Assembly (NCBI GenBank): GCA_000381565.1
Contig: KB906724.1
Coordinates: 490,045 to 554,044, forward strand
DNA length: 64,000 nt
Direction of reading: 5' to 3'
Source of the DNA: Oxalobacteraceae bacterium AB_14
Lineage (GTDB): Bacteria > Pseudomonadota > Gammaproteobacteria > Burkholderiales > Burkholderiaceae_D
Below are positions 18,259-26,877 of this stretch, one piece after another. The notes beneath the pieces are model-generated. The model ran no database searches and was not told the origin of the DNA. It saw only the letters and a program-made list of their open reading frames with translations. Both the position numbers and the translations under genes were made by a program. Position 1 is the stretch's first letter; each line of letters starts with the position of its first letter.

Positions 18259-18953
18259 ACGTGAGCCGCAGTCATTCCGCGGCGGCGGACCGCCGCGCAC
18301 GCGGGCATCCATACTTCGCTGCTGCGGACGGGTGCTATGGGTTCCCGCGTGCGCGGGAACGACGGCGCTGGCTTTGTGGGTTGTTGTTGGCGCTAGTGCT
18401 GCTGCCGGCCCACGCCGGCAACCAGAAGGAAGAAGCGCTGGCCGATTCGGTTCGGCTGGCGCTGTCGAGCGCCATCAAGGATGCGACCCCGCCGCAGCCG
18501 ACCTTCCGCACCGCCACCGAACGCCAGCGCTACCAGGGCTGGCTGGCGCAGGTGTCGTCGCGCCTGAAGCGCAAACTGCCCGACGAGCAAACCCGCAACG
18601 AGTTCCTGACCACCGTCTGGTACGAGGCGCGCCGCGCCGGCCTGGAGCCGGGCATGGTGCTGGGCCTGATCCAGGTGGAGTCGGCCTACCGCAAGTACGC
18701 GGTGTCGATGGTGGGCGCGCGCGGCTACATGCAGGTGATGCCGTTCTGGACCAATGTGATCGGCGACCGCAACCGCAGCGCGCTGTTCAATATGCAGACC
18801 AACCTGCGCTACGGCTGCGCCATCCTGCGCATGTATATCGACATGGAGTCGGGCAACCTGTACCTGGCGCTGGGCCGCTACAACGGCAGCCGCGGCAAGC
18901 CGGAGTACCCGAACGCCGTGCTGTCGGCCTGGAACAACTGGAAGGTGCGGTAA
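18255..18953 (+). CDS. Lytic transglycosylase (SLT domain)
   Basis: The conserved part is a secreted lytic transglycosylase: a hydrophobic signal-like segment ([15 protein letters not shown]), then a Slt-type domain with catalytic glutamate in [15 protein letters not shown] and the motifs [17 protein letters not shown] and [19 protein letters not shown]. It would cleave peptidoglycan in the periplasm, releasing anhydro-muropeptides. The start is uncertain. The frame has GTG codons at 18255 and 18261 and then runs through the REP-like element with no ATG before the signal segment. I list the first GTG; a TTG start near 18380 is possible but would leave a signal peptide without basic residues. 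Confidence 0.75.
   Translation: MNVSRSHSAAADRRARGHPYFAAADGCYGFPRARERRRWLCGLLLALVLLPAHAGNQKEEALADSVRLALSSAIKDATPPQPTFRTATERQRYQGWLAQVSSRLKRKLPDEQTRNEFLTTVWYEARRAGLEPGMVLGLIQVESAYRKYAVSMVGARGYMQVMPFWTNVIGDRNRSALFNMQTNLRYGCAILRMYIDMESGNLYLALGRYNGSRGKPEYPNAVLSAWNNWKVR
18271..18365. repeat. REP/BIME-like element, copy 3 (overlaps a gene start)
   Basis: The copy runs from GTCATTCCGCGG to GTTCCCGCGTGCGCGGGAAC and GACGG, with the spacer ATCCATACTT. The left arm is degenerate. It lies directly after proS and covers the likely 5' end of the lytic transglycosylase frame, so whatever the start codon is, the first residues are encoded by the repeat. Confidence 0.78.
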
Positions 18954-18963
18954 AATCCGCCCA

Positions 18964-18999
18964 TAAAAAATGCCGTCGTCGCGTGAGCGAGGACGGCAT
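18964..18999 (-). terminator. Rho-independent terminator of the SWIB gene
   Basis: ATGCCGTC...GACGGCAT forms the stem of a hairpin that, read on the minus strand, is followed by TTTTTTATG. It lies about 30 bp past the SWIB stop and also just after the transglycosylase stop, so it may work both ways. Confidence 0.75.
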
Positions 19000-19027
19000 C
19001 CCGGCGCGGCGGTAATGGCCGCTGCGC

Positions 19028-19432
19028 TTATTTCAGGTGGTCGGAAATGAGCTTGGTCATTTCGAACATGGACACTTGTGCTTTGCCGCCGAACACAGCT
19101 TTCAGCTTGTCGTCGGCATTGATCATGCGGCGGTTGGCCGGATCTTGCAGGTCGAGCTTCTTGATGTAATCCCAGACTTTTTTGGTGACTTCGGTGCGTG
19201 GCAGCGGAGCGGCGCCAACCACGGCGGCCAGGGTGGCCGATGGCGTCATCGCTTTCATGAAGGCGGCGTTCGGTTTGCGCGGTGCGGCCGGTGCGGCTGC
19301 TTTTTTCACTGCTGCTGGCTTGGCTGCTGCTTTTGCGCCCGACTTTTCAGTCGGGCCCGCCTTTTTTGCGGCTGCCGGTTTCGCGGCGGCTTTCTTAGCT
19401 GGTGCTGCTGGGGTTTTTTTGGCTGTTGCCAT
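19028..19432 (-). CDS. SWIB/MDM2 domain protein with histone H1-like tail
   Basis: The 134-residue protein joins a Lys/Ala/Pro-rich N-terminus (about residues 1-50, repeats of the KKAAAKPAA type) to a SWIB domain (LPRTEVTKKVWDYIKKLDLQ, then ANRRMINADDKLKAVFGGK). SWIB domains are best known from eukaryotic chromatin remodelling and from Chlamydia; in betaproteobacteria such fusions are common. The basic tail implies DNA binding and a nucleoid-associated role, which is an inference. GAGGCTC precedes the ATG. It is monocistronic with its own terminator. A second, purely Lys/Ala/Pro-rich protein is encoded at 38304-39305. Confidence 0.85.
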   Translation of the reverse strand: MATAKKTPAAPAKKAAAKPAAAKKAGPTEKSGAKAAAKPAAVKKAAAPAAPRKPNAAFMKAMTPSATLAAVVGAAPLPRTEVTKKVWDYIKKLDLQDPANRRMINADDKLKAVFGGKAQVSMFEMTKLISDHLK

Positions 19433-19623
19433 CTTCGAGCCTCCTTAACGAACACATGGAAAATTGCGCAATTGATCGCACCGGCTAATATTGGTGGTGA
19501 TTTAAGCCTTATGCAAGTGTTTTTCGCGTTTTTTCCCGGAAACACCACGTAAACACGGGCTTTCGCCGGGCAGCGCACCGCGGCGGCGCGCTTTTCCCTC
19601 TGTGACGGCGGCTTTTCCCCAGT

Positions 19624-20991
19624 CTAGCGCATGCCCGGCATCATGCCCTTCATCGAGCGCATCATCTTCATCATGCCGCCGCCGGACAGCTTTTTCATCA
19701 TGCTCTGCATCTGCTCGAACTGGGTCAGCATGCGGTTCACTTCCTGCACCTGCACGCCGGCGCCGGCCGCGATGCGGCGTTTGCGGGTGGCCTTGATCAG
19801 CTCCGGCTTGGCGCGTTCCTGCGGCGTCATCGAGTCGATGATGCCGACCATGCGCCGCACCTGCTTGTCGGCCTGGTCCATGTTGGCGCCGCCGGCGGCC
19901 TGCTGGAACTGCGCCGGCAGCTTGTCGACCAGGCTGGCCATGCCGCCCATTTTCTTCATCTGGCCCAGCTGCGCCTTGAAGTCGTTCATGTCGAACTTGC
20001 CGCCGGACTTGACCTTGGCCGCCAGGTCGGCCGCGGCCTTGGTGTCGACGCCTTTGCGCGCCTCTTCCACCAGCGCCATGATGTCGCCCATGCCCAGCAC
20101 GCGGCTGGCCATGCGCACCGGGTCGAACGCTTCCAGGCCGTCGAGCTTTTCCGACACGCCGGCAAACTTGATCGGCTTGCCGGTGATGTGGCGCACCGAC
20201 AGCGCGGCGCCGCCGCGGGCGTCGCCGTCCAGCTTGGTCAGCACGATGCCGGTCAGCGGCAGCGCGTCGTTGAAGGCCTTGGCGGTGTTGATCGCGTCCT
20301 GGCCCAGCATGGCGTCGACCACGAACAGGGTTTCGATCGGCTTGACCGCCGCGTGCACGGCGGCGATTTCCTTCATCATCTCTTCGTCGATGCCCAAACG
20401 GCCGGCGGTGTCGATGATCAGCACGTCGTGGTAGTGCTTCCTGGCCCAGTCCAGCGCGGCCAGCGCGATGTCGACCGGCTTGTCCTGCGCGGTGGACGGG
20501 AAGAAGTCGGCGCCCACTTGCGCCGTGACCGATTGCAGCTGGGCGATCGCGGCGGGACGATACACGTCGGCCGAGACGGTCAGCACTTTCTTTTTCTTTT
20601 CTTCCTTCAGGTACTTGGCCAGCTTGCCGACGGTGGTGGTCTTGCCCACGCCTTGCAGACCGGCCATCAGGATGATCGCCGGCGGCTGCTGGGCAAAGCT
20701 CAGCTGCGAAGCCTCGGGGCCGAGGTCGGCGCCCATGATGGCGGCCAGCTCGCGCTGTACCACGCCGACCAGGGCCTGGCCCGGCGTCAGCGAGGAGATC
20801 ACTTCCTCCCCCAGGGCCTTTTCCTTGACCTTGGCGATGAATTCGCGCACGGCGGGCAGGGCGACGTCGGCCTCCAGCAGCGCCAGGCGCACTTCGCGCA
20901 GCATCTCGGCGGTGTTGGCTTCGGTCAGGCGGGCCTCGCCGCGCATGGTTTTAACGACCTTGGCAAGGCGTTGGGTAAGATTGTCTAGCAT
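19624..20991 (-). CDS. ffh: Signal recognition particle protein Ffh
   Basis: Ffh binds 4.5S RNA and targets membrane proteins co-translationally to FtsY and SecYEG. The 455-residue protein shows the N domain, the G domain with GLQGVGKTTTVGKLAKYL, DTAGR and TKLDGDARGGAAL, and the methionine-rich M domain ending MMKMMRSMKGMMPGMR. The ATG at 20991 (MLDNLTQRLAKVVKTMRGEA) gives the standard length; the longer frame adds ten residues without similarity. In related genomes a CcsA/YpjD membrane protein is usually next to ffh; here it lies about 5 kb away at 25774. Confidence 0.97.
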   Translation of the reverse strand: MLDNLTQRLAKVVKTMRGEARLTEANTAEMLREVRLALLEADVALPAVREFIAKVKEKALGEEVISSLTPGQALVGVVQRELAAIMGADLGPEASQLSFAQQPPAIILMAGLQGVGKTTTVGKLAKYLKEEKKKKVLTVSADVYRPAAIAQLQSVTAQVGADFFPSTAQDKPVDIALAALDWARKHYHDVLIIDTAGRLGIDEEMMKEIAAVHAAVKPIETLFVVDAMLGQDAINTAKAFNDALPLTGIVLTKLDGDARGGAALSVRHITGKPIKFAGVSEKLDGLEAFDPVRMASRVLGMGDIMALVEEARKGVDTKAAADLAAKVKSGGKFDMNDFKAQLGQMKKMGGMASLVDKLPAQFQQAAGGANMDQADKQVRRMVGIIDSMTPQERAKPELIKATRKRRIAAGAGVQVQEVNRMLTQFEQMQSMMKKLSGGGMMKMMRSMKGMMPGMR

Positions 20992-21074
20992 GATGAACCC
21001 GGAATGAACAGTGGCCGTCATTTTACCCCATCGGGCAGGCTGCGGGCGCGGGCGGGCCTGTTATCATTTACCGC

Positions 21075-21818
21075 ATGAACCGAGCGCACCTGATCCCCTC
21101 CATATTGCTGGCGCTGGCCGGCCCGGCCGGCGCCGCCGCCGTCAGCATGGCCTTCGGCGACAATCTGCCGCCCTTTATATTAGTGCGCGAGGACGCCGGC
21201 ATCGAAGTGGAGGTGGTGCGCGAAGCGCTGGCCTACCGCGGCCACGTGCTGCAGGCGCGCTATCTGCCGATGGGCCGCATCCCGCTCACGTTCAAGACGG
21301 GCGGCGTCGACGCCATCATGATGGACGTCGGCGAGGACATGACGCGCTACGGCGGCCACTACGGCGCGGCGCCCGTCATCTACGACAATGTGTTTTATAC
21401 GCTGGCCAGCCGCAAGCTGCAGATTCGCACGCCGCGCGACTTGCGGGGCCACAGCCTGATTGCCTTCGTCGGGGCCGCCGCGCGCTACCCGAACTGGCTG
21501 CAGCCGCTGGTCTCCAGCCCCGACTACGTCGAGAACAACCGTCAGGAGGCGCAGCCGCAATTGCTGGCGCTGGGCCGCTACGAGGTGGTGCTGAGCGACC
21601 GCAGCATCTTCCAGTACTACACGCGCCTGCTCAAGCAGCGCCAGCCGGGCTTCGTGATGCCGGCGCTGGACGAGCACAGCTTCACCCGCGCCGACCCCAA
21701 CGACTACCGCCCGGTGTTCCGCGACGCCGCCATCCGCGACGACTTCAACGCCGGCCTGGCGCGGCTGCACAAGAGCGGCCGCTACCGGGCGATCTACGAC
21801 CACTACCTGAAGGACTAG
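21075..21818 (+). CDS. Periplasmic solute-binding protein, family 3-like
   Basis: A 247-residue protein with a signal peptide (MNRAHLIPSILLALAGPAGA) and the overall pattern of family 3 solute-binding proteins: an FGDNLPPFIL start, a GIEVEVVREAL helix, LPMGRIPLTFKTGGVDAIM, and a C-terminal LARLHKSGRYRAIYDHYLKD. No permease or ATPase gene adjoins it, so it may be an orphan receptor or a sensor-type protein. The ligand is unknown; amino acids are the usual ligands in this family. It converges on the NHL-type lipoprotein gene, the two stop codons overlapping at CTAG. Confidence 0.72.
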   Translation: MNRAHLIPSILLALAGPAGAAAVSMAFGDNLPPFILVREDAGIEVEVVREALAYRGHVLQARYLPMGRIPLTFKTGGVDAIMMDVGEDMTRYGGHYGAAPVIYDNVFYTLASRKLQIRTPRDLRGHSLIAFVGAAARYPNWLQPLVSSPDYVENNRQEAQPQLLALGRYEVVLSDRSIFQYYTRLLKQRQPGFVMPALDEHSFTRADPNDYRPVFRDAAIRDDFNAGLARLHKSGRYRAIYDHYLKD

Positions 21819-22987
21819 TGCGGCAGCACCAGCTTGACGACGGCATTGCCGGAAATGACGGCAAAGCTGTACAAGCCGGTCGGCACGATCGCCTGCGGAC
21901 GGTACAAGCCGCCCGGCAGGGGGCCCAGCACCGTGCCCTGTACGTTGGGCACGCCGGCCACCACGGTCTTGCTGCCATCGGTCGCCATGCGGTAGACCAC
22001 CGCGCTGGCGGCATCGACCGTGTAGGTCGCGCCGTCGGGCGCCGACACGATGCCGGCCGGCAGGCTGGTGATGGTGCTGACCACGCCGGCCGCCGTCAGC
22101 TGGCGCAGCTTGTCGTTGTCGCGGATGTACAGCGTGCCGTCGGCGTCCACGCCCAGCAACACCGGGTTCTGGAATTGCGCGCTGGCGGCGGGGCCGTCAA
22201 CCTGCTGGTAGTCGAGCCACGGCGCGGCATAGCTGCCCGACAGCGTGGTGAACGCGTTGTTCTGCCACTTGCGCAGGGCGCCGCCCTTGGGCCGGTTTTC
22301 CAGCGACTGGATGCCGATTTCGCTGATATAGAACTGGTGGTTGCGGTCGAGCGCCAGGCCGCTGACGGTGTTGACGCCGTCATACTGCTGGAACACGGTG
22401 GCGGTGGCGGTGGCCGAGATCTGGCGCAGGCTCAGGCCGTGGCCGCCGATAAAGGCGCCGCTGCTGCGGGCGTCGTCGGCGACGAACAGGTTGCCGTCGG
22501 CGTCGATCGCCAACTGGGTCGGCTTGCGGAAGCGCGCGCTGGCGTTCGGTCCGTCGACGTCGGCGTCCAGATCGGTGGGCGTGGCGATCGAGCCGGCGAT
22601 CAGGCTCAGGCCGGCCGGACCCGGGTCCGGGTACAGCGTCAGGCTGACGGTCTTGCTGACGCCGCCGGCGGTGGCGGTCACCGTCACCGTGCCTGGCTTG
22701 GTCACGCCGGCCGCCGGCGGCAGATAGTTGACGCTGGCGCCGCTGGTGGCCGACAGCGTGCCGGCCGCGCCGGACGCCAGGCTCCAGCTGACGGCGTCGC
22801 TGCTCGACACGGTGGCCGTCAGCGCCACCGGCTTGCCGCCGGCCAGGGTCTGCGTGGTCGCCGCCGCCAGCGTGACGGTCGGCGGCACCGGCGGGGTCGA
22901 CGTACCGCCACCGCCGCCGCAGGCGGTCAGTGCGGTGGCCAGCAGCAGCGTGGGGATCACGGGAGACAGACGGGGAGGCAGGCGCAT
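21815..22987 (-). CDS. NHL-repeat-like lipoprotein with bacterial Ig-like domain
   Basis: The 390-residue protein has a lipoprotein signal with lipobox (LLLATALTAC, cysteine followed by GGGGG), an Ig-like region rich in Thr, Val and Ala (about 35-120, TVTVTATAGGVSKTVSLTL), and then blade-like repeats such as PTQLAIDADGNLFVAD, VSGLALDRNHQFYISE and PVLLGVDADGTLYIRD typical of NHL beta-propellers. It is probably tethered to a membrane facing the periplasm or outside. The role is unknown. The ATG at 22987 is supported by GGAG upstream; the frame extends further with no signal-like sequence. Confidence 0.72.
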   Translation of the reverse strand: MRLPPRLSPVIPTLLLATALTACGGGGGTSTPPVPPTVTLAAATTQTLAGGKPVALTATVSSSDAVSWSLASGAAGTLSATSGASVNYLPPAAGVTKPGTVTVTATAGGVSKTVSLTLYPDPGPAGLSLIAGSIATPTDLDADVDGPNASARFRKPTQLAIDADGNLFVADDARSSGAFIGGHGLSLRQISATATATVFQQYDGVNTVSGLALDRNHQFYISEIGIQSLENRPKGGALRKWQNNAFTTLSGSYAAPWLDYQQVDGPAASAQFQNPVLLGVDADGTLYIRDNDKLRQLTAAGVVSTITSLPAGIVSAPDGATYTVDAASAVVYRMATDGSKTVVAGVPNVQGTVLGPLPGGLYRPQAIVPTGLYSFAVISGNAVVKLVLPH

Positions 22988-23154
22988 AATGGAGCTCCAA
23001 TTTATTAAAATGGAATGATTATCCATTAATAACGTTCCGTCTTGTTCACCAATTGTCACAGGCGGCGGCCGGCGACCTGTATTTTTTGTATTCTTGAAAT
23101 TGTCGGCTATTGGTATGATGCGATGACAAGACTATTCATCGGGAGAGAGACGGT

Positions 23155-24129
23155 ATGAAACTGCATGTACGCTGCAAGATGTTGGTGATGGCCGCGATGG
23201 TCGTTGCCGGTTCGGTCCAGGCGCAGGAGGTGGTCCGCCTCGGCAACCTGAAGTTCGCCCACTACGGCGCCGTGTCCTACATCAAGGAGATCGCCCCCAA
23301 GTGCGGCATCAAGGTCGAGGAGCGGGTGTTCGCCAAGGGACTGGACGTGATGCAGGGGATTATCGCCGGCGAGCTCGACGTCGGCACCACCGCCTCGGAA
23401 GCGGCCATCTCCGGCCGCGCCAGCGGCGCGCCCATCTTCGTGGTGGCCGGTTTCGCCAAGGGCGGCGCGCGCCTGGTCGGGCGCGCCGACCTGAAGCTGA
23501 AAAGCGTCAAGGACCTCAAGGGCAAGAAGGTCGGCGTCACGCGCGGCGGCATCCAGGAGGTGCTGCTGCTGGCCGAGCTGCAACAGGCCGGCCTGTCCGC
23601 GTCCGACCAGCCGGGCAAGGACGTGCAGCTGATCTACCTGGCCTACGCCGACCTGAACCAGGCGCTGCTGGGCAAGAACATCGACGCCATGATGAACTCC
23701 GAGCCGCAGTCTTCGCAATCGATCAACAAGGGTTACGGCAACGAGATCCTCAAGCCCTACGACACCCCGATCGGCGAGCCGATCCGCACGATGGTGATGA
23801 CCGAGAAGTTCTACAAGGAGAAGCGCCCGCTGGCCGAGAAGTTCATGCGCTGCTTCGTCGAAGCCACCAAGACCTTCATCGAGCAGCCGGCCGTGGCCGA
23901 GAAGTATGTGCGCGAGACGGTGTTCAAGGGCCAGATCAGCAAGGACGACTTCGACGACGCCATCGGCAATTCGCCGTATTCCTACGACATCACGCCCGAG
24001 CACATCCAGATCACCACCGACGTCATGTTCAAGACCGGCGTCGGCCGCATGAGCAAGCCGCCGGCCGCCAAGGAATGGGTCAAGACCGATCTGCTGGACG
24101 CCGCCAAGAAAAGCCTGGGCGTCAAGTAA
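23155..24129 (+). CDS. ABC transporter substrate-binding protein (NMT1/SsuA-like)
   Basis: A 324-residue periplasmic binding protein with a signal peptide (MLVMAAMVVAGSVQA). It follows the NitT/TauT plan: LGNLKFAHYGAVSYIKEIAP, GIIAGELDVGTTASEAAIS, LKGKKVGVTRGGIQEVLLL and IYLAYADLNQALLGKNIDA. The ligand cannot be read from sequence; nitrate, sulfonates, thiamine precursors and aromatic acids are handled by relatives. The stop is directly followed by the permease ATG, so 23155-25751 is one operon. GGAGAGAGACGG precedes the start. Confidence 0.85.
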   Translation: MKLHVRCKMLVMAAMVVAGSVQAQEVVRLGNLKFAHYGAVSYIKEIAPKCGIKVEERVFAKGLDVMQGIIAGELDVGTTASEAAISGRASGAPIFVVAGFAKGGARLVGRADLKLKSVKDLKGKKVGVTRGGIQEVLLLAELQQAGLSASDQPGKDVQLIYLAYADLNQALLGKNIDAMMNSEPQSSQSINKGYGNEILKPYDTPIGEPIRTMVMTEKFYKEKRPLAEKFMRCFVEATKTFIEQPAVAEKYVRETVFKGQISKDDFDDAIGNSPYSYDITPEHIQITTDVMFKTGVGRMSKPPAAKEWVKTDLLDAAKKSLGVK

Positions 24130-24951
24130 ATGGCCAAGTTCAAGCTGAAGGAGGCCGGCGTCGGCCTGATCGTGCCGGCGCTGGTGATCGGCGTCTGGCA
24201 GCTGGTGTCGATGAAGGGCTGGGTCAATCCGCAGATGCTGCCGTCGCCGCTGGCGGTGCTGGAACGCTGGATCGCCTATCTGCTGCCGATCCAGCCGTAC
24301 AGCCCGGAGCAGGGCAGCTGGCTGCTGTGGGCCGTGTCGGGCGAGCTGATCGTCGACGCCCTCGGCAGCCTGTACCGCGTGGTGGTCGGCTTCGCCATCG
24401 GCGCCGCGCTGGCGTTGCCGCTGGGCCTGGTGATGGGCGCCAGCCAGACCGTGTACGCCTGGCTCAACCCGCTGATGCAGCTGTTGCGGCCGATTCCGCC
24501 GATCGCCTACATCCCCTTGTCTATCCTGTGGTTCGGCCTGGGCAATCCGCCGGCCATCTTCCTGATCGTGCTGGGCGCCTTCTTCCCGGTGCTGATGAAC
24601 ACCATCGCCGGCGTGCGCCAGGTCGACAGCATCTACCTGCGCGCGGCCCGCAACCTCGGCGCCAGCGGCAGCACCATGTTCCTGCGGGTGATCCTGCCGG
24701 CCGCCGTGCCGTACATCCTGTCCGGTGTGCGGATCGGCATCGGCACCGCCTTCATCGTGGTGATCGTGTCCGAGATGATCGCCGTGAACAACGGCCTGGG
24801 CTTCCGCATCCTCGAAGCGCGCGAGTACTTCTGGTCGGACAAGATCATGGCCGGCATGATCACCATCGGCCTGATCGGCCTGATCATCGACACCGCCGTC
24901 AACCAGCTGAACAACCATCTGCTGCGCTGGCACCGCGGCCTGGAGAACTGA
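24130..24951 (+). CDS. ABC transporter permease (NitT/TauT family)
   Basis: A 273-residue inner-membrane protein with about six helices. The EAA loop reads YLRAARNLGASGSTMFLRVI followed by LPAAVP, which identifies a binding-protein-dependent permease that docks on the ATPase encoded next. LLRPIPPIAYIPLSILWFGLG is characteristic of the SsuC/TauC group. The ATG abuts the previous stop with no gap and its TGA overlaps the ATPase ATG by one base. Confidence 0.9.
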   Translation: MAKFKLKEAGVGLIVPALVIGVWQLVSMKGWVNPQMLPSPLAVLERWIAYLLPIQPYSPEQGSWLLWAVSGELIVDALGSLYRVVVGFAIGAALALPLGLVMGASQTVYAWLNPLMQLLRPIPPIAYIPLSILWFGLGNPPAIFLIVLGAFFPVLMNTIAGVRQVDSIYLRAARNLGASGSTMFLRVILPAAVPYILSGVRIGIGTAFIVVIVSEMIAVNNGLGFRILEAREYFWSDKIMAGMITIGLIGLIIDTAVNQLNNHLLRWHRGLEN

Positions 24952-25751
24952 TGAACCCGTCCCACATCGTCGTATCGAAGGTCAGCAAGGTGTTCCAGAC
25001 CGCCGATCAGCGCCAGCTGGTGGCGCTCAAGGACATCGAGCTGGACATCCCGCAGGGCCAGTTCGTCTGCCTGCTGGGGCCGTCGGGCTGCGGCAAGTCG
25101 ACCCTGCTGAACGCGATCGCCGGCTTCGCGCTGCCCAGCGCCGGCCGCATCATCGCCGACGGCAAGGAAGTCAAGGCGCCCGGTCCCGAGCGCGGCATGG
25201 TGTTCCAGGAATACGCGCTGTTCCCGTGGATGACGGTGGAAAAGAACATCGCCTTCGGCCTGGAAATCAAGGGCGTGCCGCAGGCGCAGATCACGGCCAA
25301 GGTGGATCAGCTGCTGGGCATGCTGTCGCTGAGCGACTTCAAGCACCGCTTCCCGAAGGACCTGTCGGGCGGCATGCGCCAGCGGGTCGCCATCGCCCGC
25401 GTGCTGGCGCTCGATTCGCCGATCATGCTGATGGACGAACCGTTCGGCGCGCTCGACGCGCTGACCCGGCGCAACCTGCAGGACGAGCTGCTGCGCATCT
25501 GGGCCGAGTTGAAGAAGACCATCATCTTTGTCACCCACAGCATCGAGGAAGCGATCTACCTGGCCGACCGCATCGTCGTCATGACCTACCGTCCCGGCAC
25601 CGTCAAGCGCGACCTGGTGGTCGAACTGCCGCGCATGCGCGACCCGGCCTCCGCCGAGTTCAACGCCCTCAAGCGCGAACTGGGCCAACTGGTGATGGAA
25701 GAACAGCAACGCCATCACAACGACGAGCTGCGCATGGCAGCCGTCGACTGA
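24951..25751 (+). CDS. ABC transporter ATP-binding protein (NitT/TauT family)
   Basis: The 266-residue ATPase of the importer has Walker A GPSGCGKST, Q-loop in GMVFQEYALFPWMTV, signature LSGGMRQRVAIARVL, Walker B IMLMDEPFGALD and H-loop FVTHSIEEAI. The ATG at 24951 overlaps the permease stop (TGATG); a much longer upstream frame is only read-through of the two preceding genes. Together with the two upstream genes it completes one importer of unknown substrate. Confidence 0.92.
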   Translation: MNPSHIVVSKVSKVFQTADQRQLVALKDIELDIPQGQFVCLLGPSGCGKSTLLNAIAGFALPSAGRIIADGKEVKAPGPERGMVFQEYALFPWMTVEKNIAFGLEIKGVPQAQITAKVDQLLGMLSLSDFKHRFPKDLSGGMRQRVAIARVLALDSPIMLMDEPFGALDALTRRNLQDELLRIWAELKKTIIFVTHSIEEAIYLADRIVVMTYRPGTVKRDLVVELPRMRDPASAEFNALKRELGQLVMEEQQRHHNDELRMAAVD

Positions 25752-25773
25752 GCGATGGTGTAAACTGAAGGAC

Positions 25774-26598
25774 ATGCAGACTCCCTTACTCTTCGCAGCC
25801 ATCGCGCTGTACCTTCTGTGCGCGGCGCTGCCGTCGCGCCGCGCCGTCCTGATTTCCGGGCTGACCGCCGCCGCCTGGCTGTTGCACGGCGCCGGCCTGT
25901 GGTCCGAGGTGGCGGGCTTTCCCGCCACCGGCGCCGGCGCCGGCTCGATCCGCATCGGCTTCGCCGCCATGCTGTCGTCGGCGCTGTGGGTGTCGGTGGC
26001 CGCGTACTGGATCGAAAACCAGAACTTCAGCCTGGACGGCATGCGCCGCCTGGTCATGCCGAACGCGGCGCTGGCGGCCGCGCTGCAGCTGGGCTTCCCC
26101 GGCAGCGTGATCCCGCTGGAGGACAAGTCGCCGCTGTTCGGCTGGCATATCGCCATCGCCACGCTGGCCTACAGCACGCTGACGGTGGCCGCCTTCCACG
26201 CGGTGCTGATGGCCTTGCAGGAAAAACGCCTGCACGCCGGCACCGACAGCAAGAGCTTCATGTCCGGCGCGCTGGACCGGCTGCCGGCGCTGCTGACGAT
26301 GGAAAAACTGTTGTTCCGCATGATAGGGATAGGCTTCGCCTTGCTCAGCCTGACCGTGTTGTCGGGTATTGTGTTCTCCGAACAGCTGTTCGGCCAGGCC
26401 CTCAAGTGGGACCACAAATCGGTGTTCACGCTGATGTCCTGGGTGCTGTTTGCCGCGCTGCTGGCGGGGCGCCGCTTCCGCGGCTGGCGCGGCAAGACCG
26501 CGCTCAGCTTCACCCTGGCCGGTTTCGCCACCTTGTTGCTGGCCTATGTCGGCAGTCGTTTTGTGTTTGAAGTGGTTTTGCATAAGGGTTGGGCATGA
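25774..26598 (+). CDS. CcsA/YpjD-type cytochrome c assembly membrane protein
   Basis: A 274-residue inner-membrane protein with about eight helices and the CcsA/CcmC-like features of the E. coli YpjD group: WHIAIATLAYSTLTVAAFHA (candidate haem-ligand histidine) and LKWDHKSVFTLMSWVLFAAL. The family belongs to haem-handling proteins of cytochrome c biogenesis, but the exact role of YpjD-type members is unsettled. In many proteobacteria this gene adjoins ffh. Its stop overlaps the next ATG (ATGA), forming an operon with the PP0621-like and pilS genes. Confidence 0.8.
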   Translation: MQTPLLFAAIALYLLCAALPSRRAVLISGLTAAAWLLHGAGLWSEVAGFPATGAGAGSIRIGFAAMLSSALWVSVAAYWIENQNFSLDGMRRLVMPNAALAAALQLGFPGSVIPLEDKSPLFGWHIAIATLAYSTLTVAAFHAVLMALQEKRLHAGTDSKSFMSGALDRLPALLTMEKLLFRMIGIGFALLSLTVLSGIVFSEQLFGQALKWDHKSVFTLMSWVLFAALLAGRRFRGWRGKTALSFTLAGFATLLLAYVGSRFVFEVVLHKGWA

Positions 26599-26867
26599 GC
26601 CGTATTATCTTTTGGTTGGCCTTGGTGTTCCTGGTGATCTTCGCCGTCCGCAGCAAGATCCGCGAGGCGCAGAAGCGCCACCAGCAGCAGTTCCGCGAGC
26701 CGCAGCAGCCGGCCGGCGGCGCGCGCGCCGGTGCGAAGGTCGCGGCCGAGGCCGAAACCATGCTGCAGTGCGCCCATTGCGGCATCTTCTATCCGGCATC
26801 GGAATCCGTGCAGGCGCGCGGCCGCGACTATTGCAGCGCGGCCCACGCCACGCTGCCGGCGGCATAG
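26595..26867 (+). CDS. PP0621 family protein with a cysteine metal-binding motif
   Basis: A 90-residue protein with one N-terminal membrane helix (IIFWLALVFLVIFAV), a basic linker (KIREAQKRHQQQFREPQQ), and a C-terminal CAHCGIFYPASESVQARGRD then YCSAAHA pattern. Two cysteines plus a third cysteine and histidine look like a zinc-binding knuckle. The function is unknown. The gene commonly lies before pilS in betaproteobacteria. The ATG at 26595 overlaps the preceding stop; an in-frame TTG 6 bp earlier is less likely. Confidence 0.75.
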   Translation: MSRIIFWLALVFLVIFAVRSKIREAQKRHQQQFREPQQPAGGARAGAKVAAEAETMLQCAHCGIFYPASESVQARGRDYCSAAHATLPAA

Positions 26868-26877
26868 GACCTCGCGC

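Noticed and set aside
21011..23008. Plus-strand frame of 665 residues across two genes
   Set aside because: It overlaps the solute-binding gene in another frame and is antisense to the lipoprotein; Arg/Ala-rich and motif-free.
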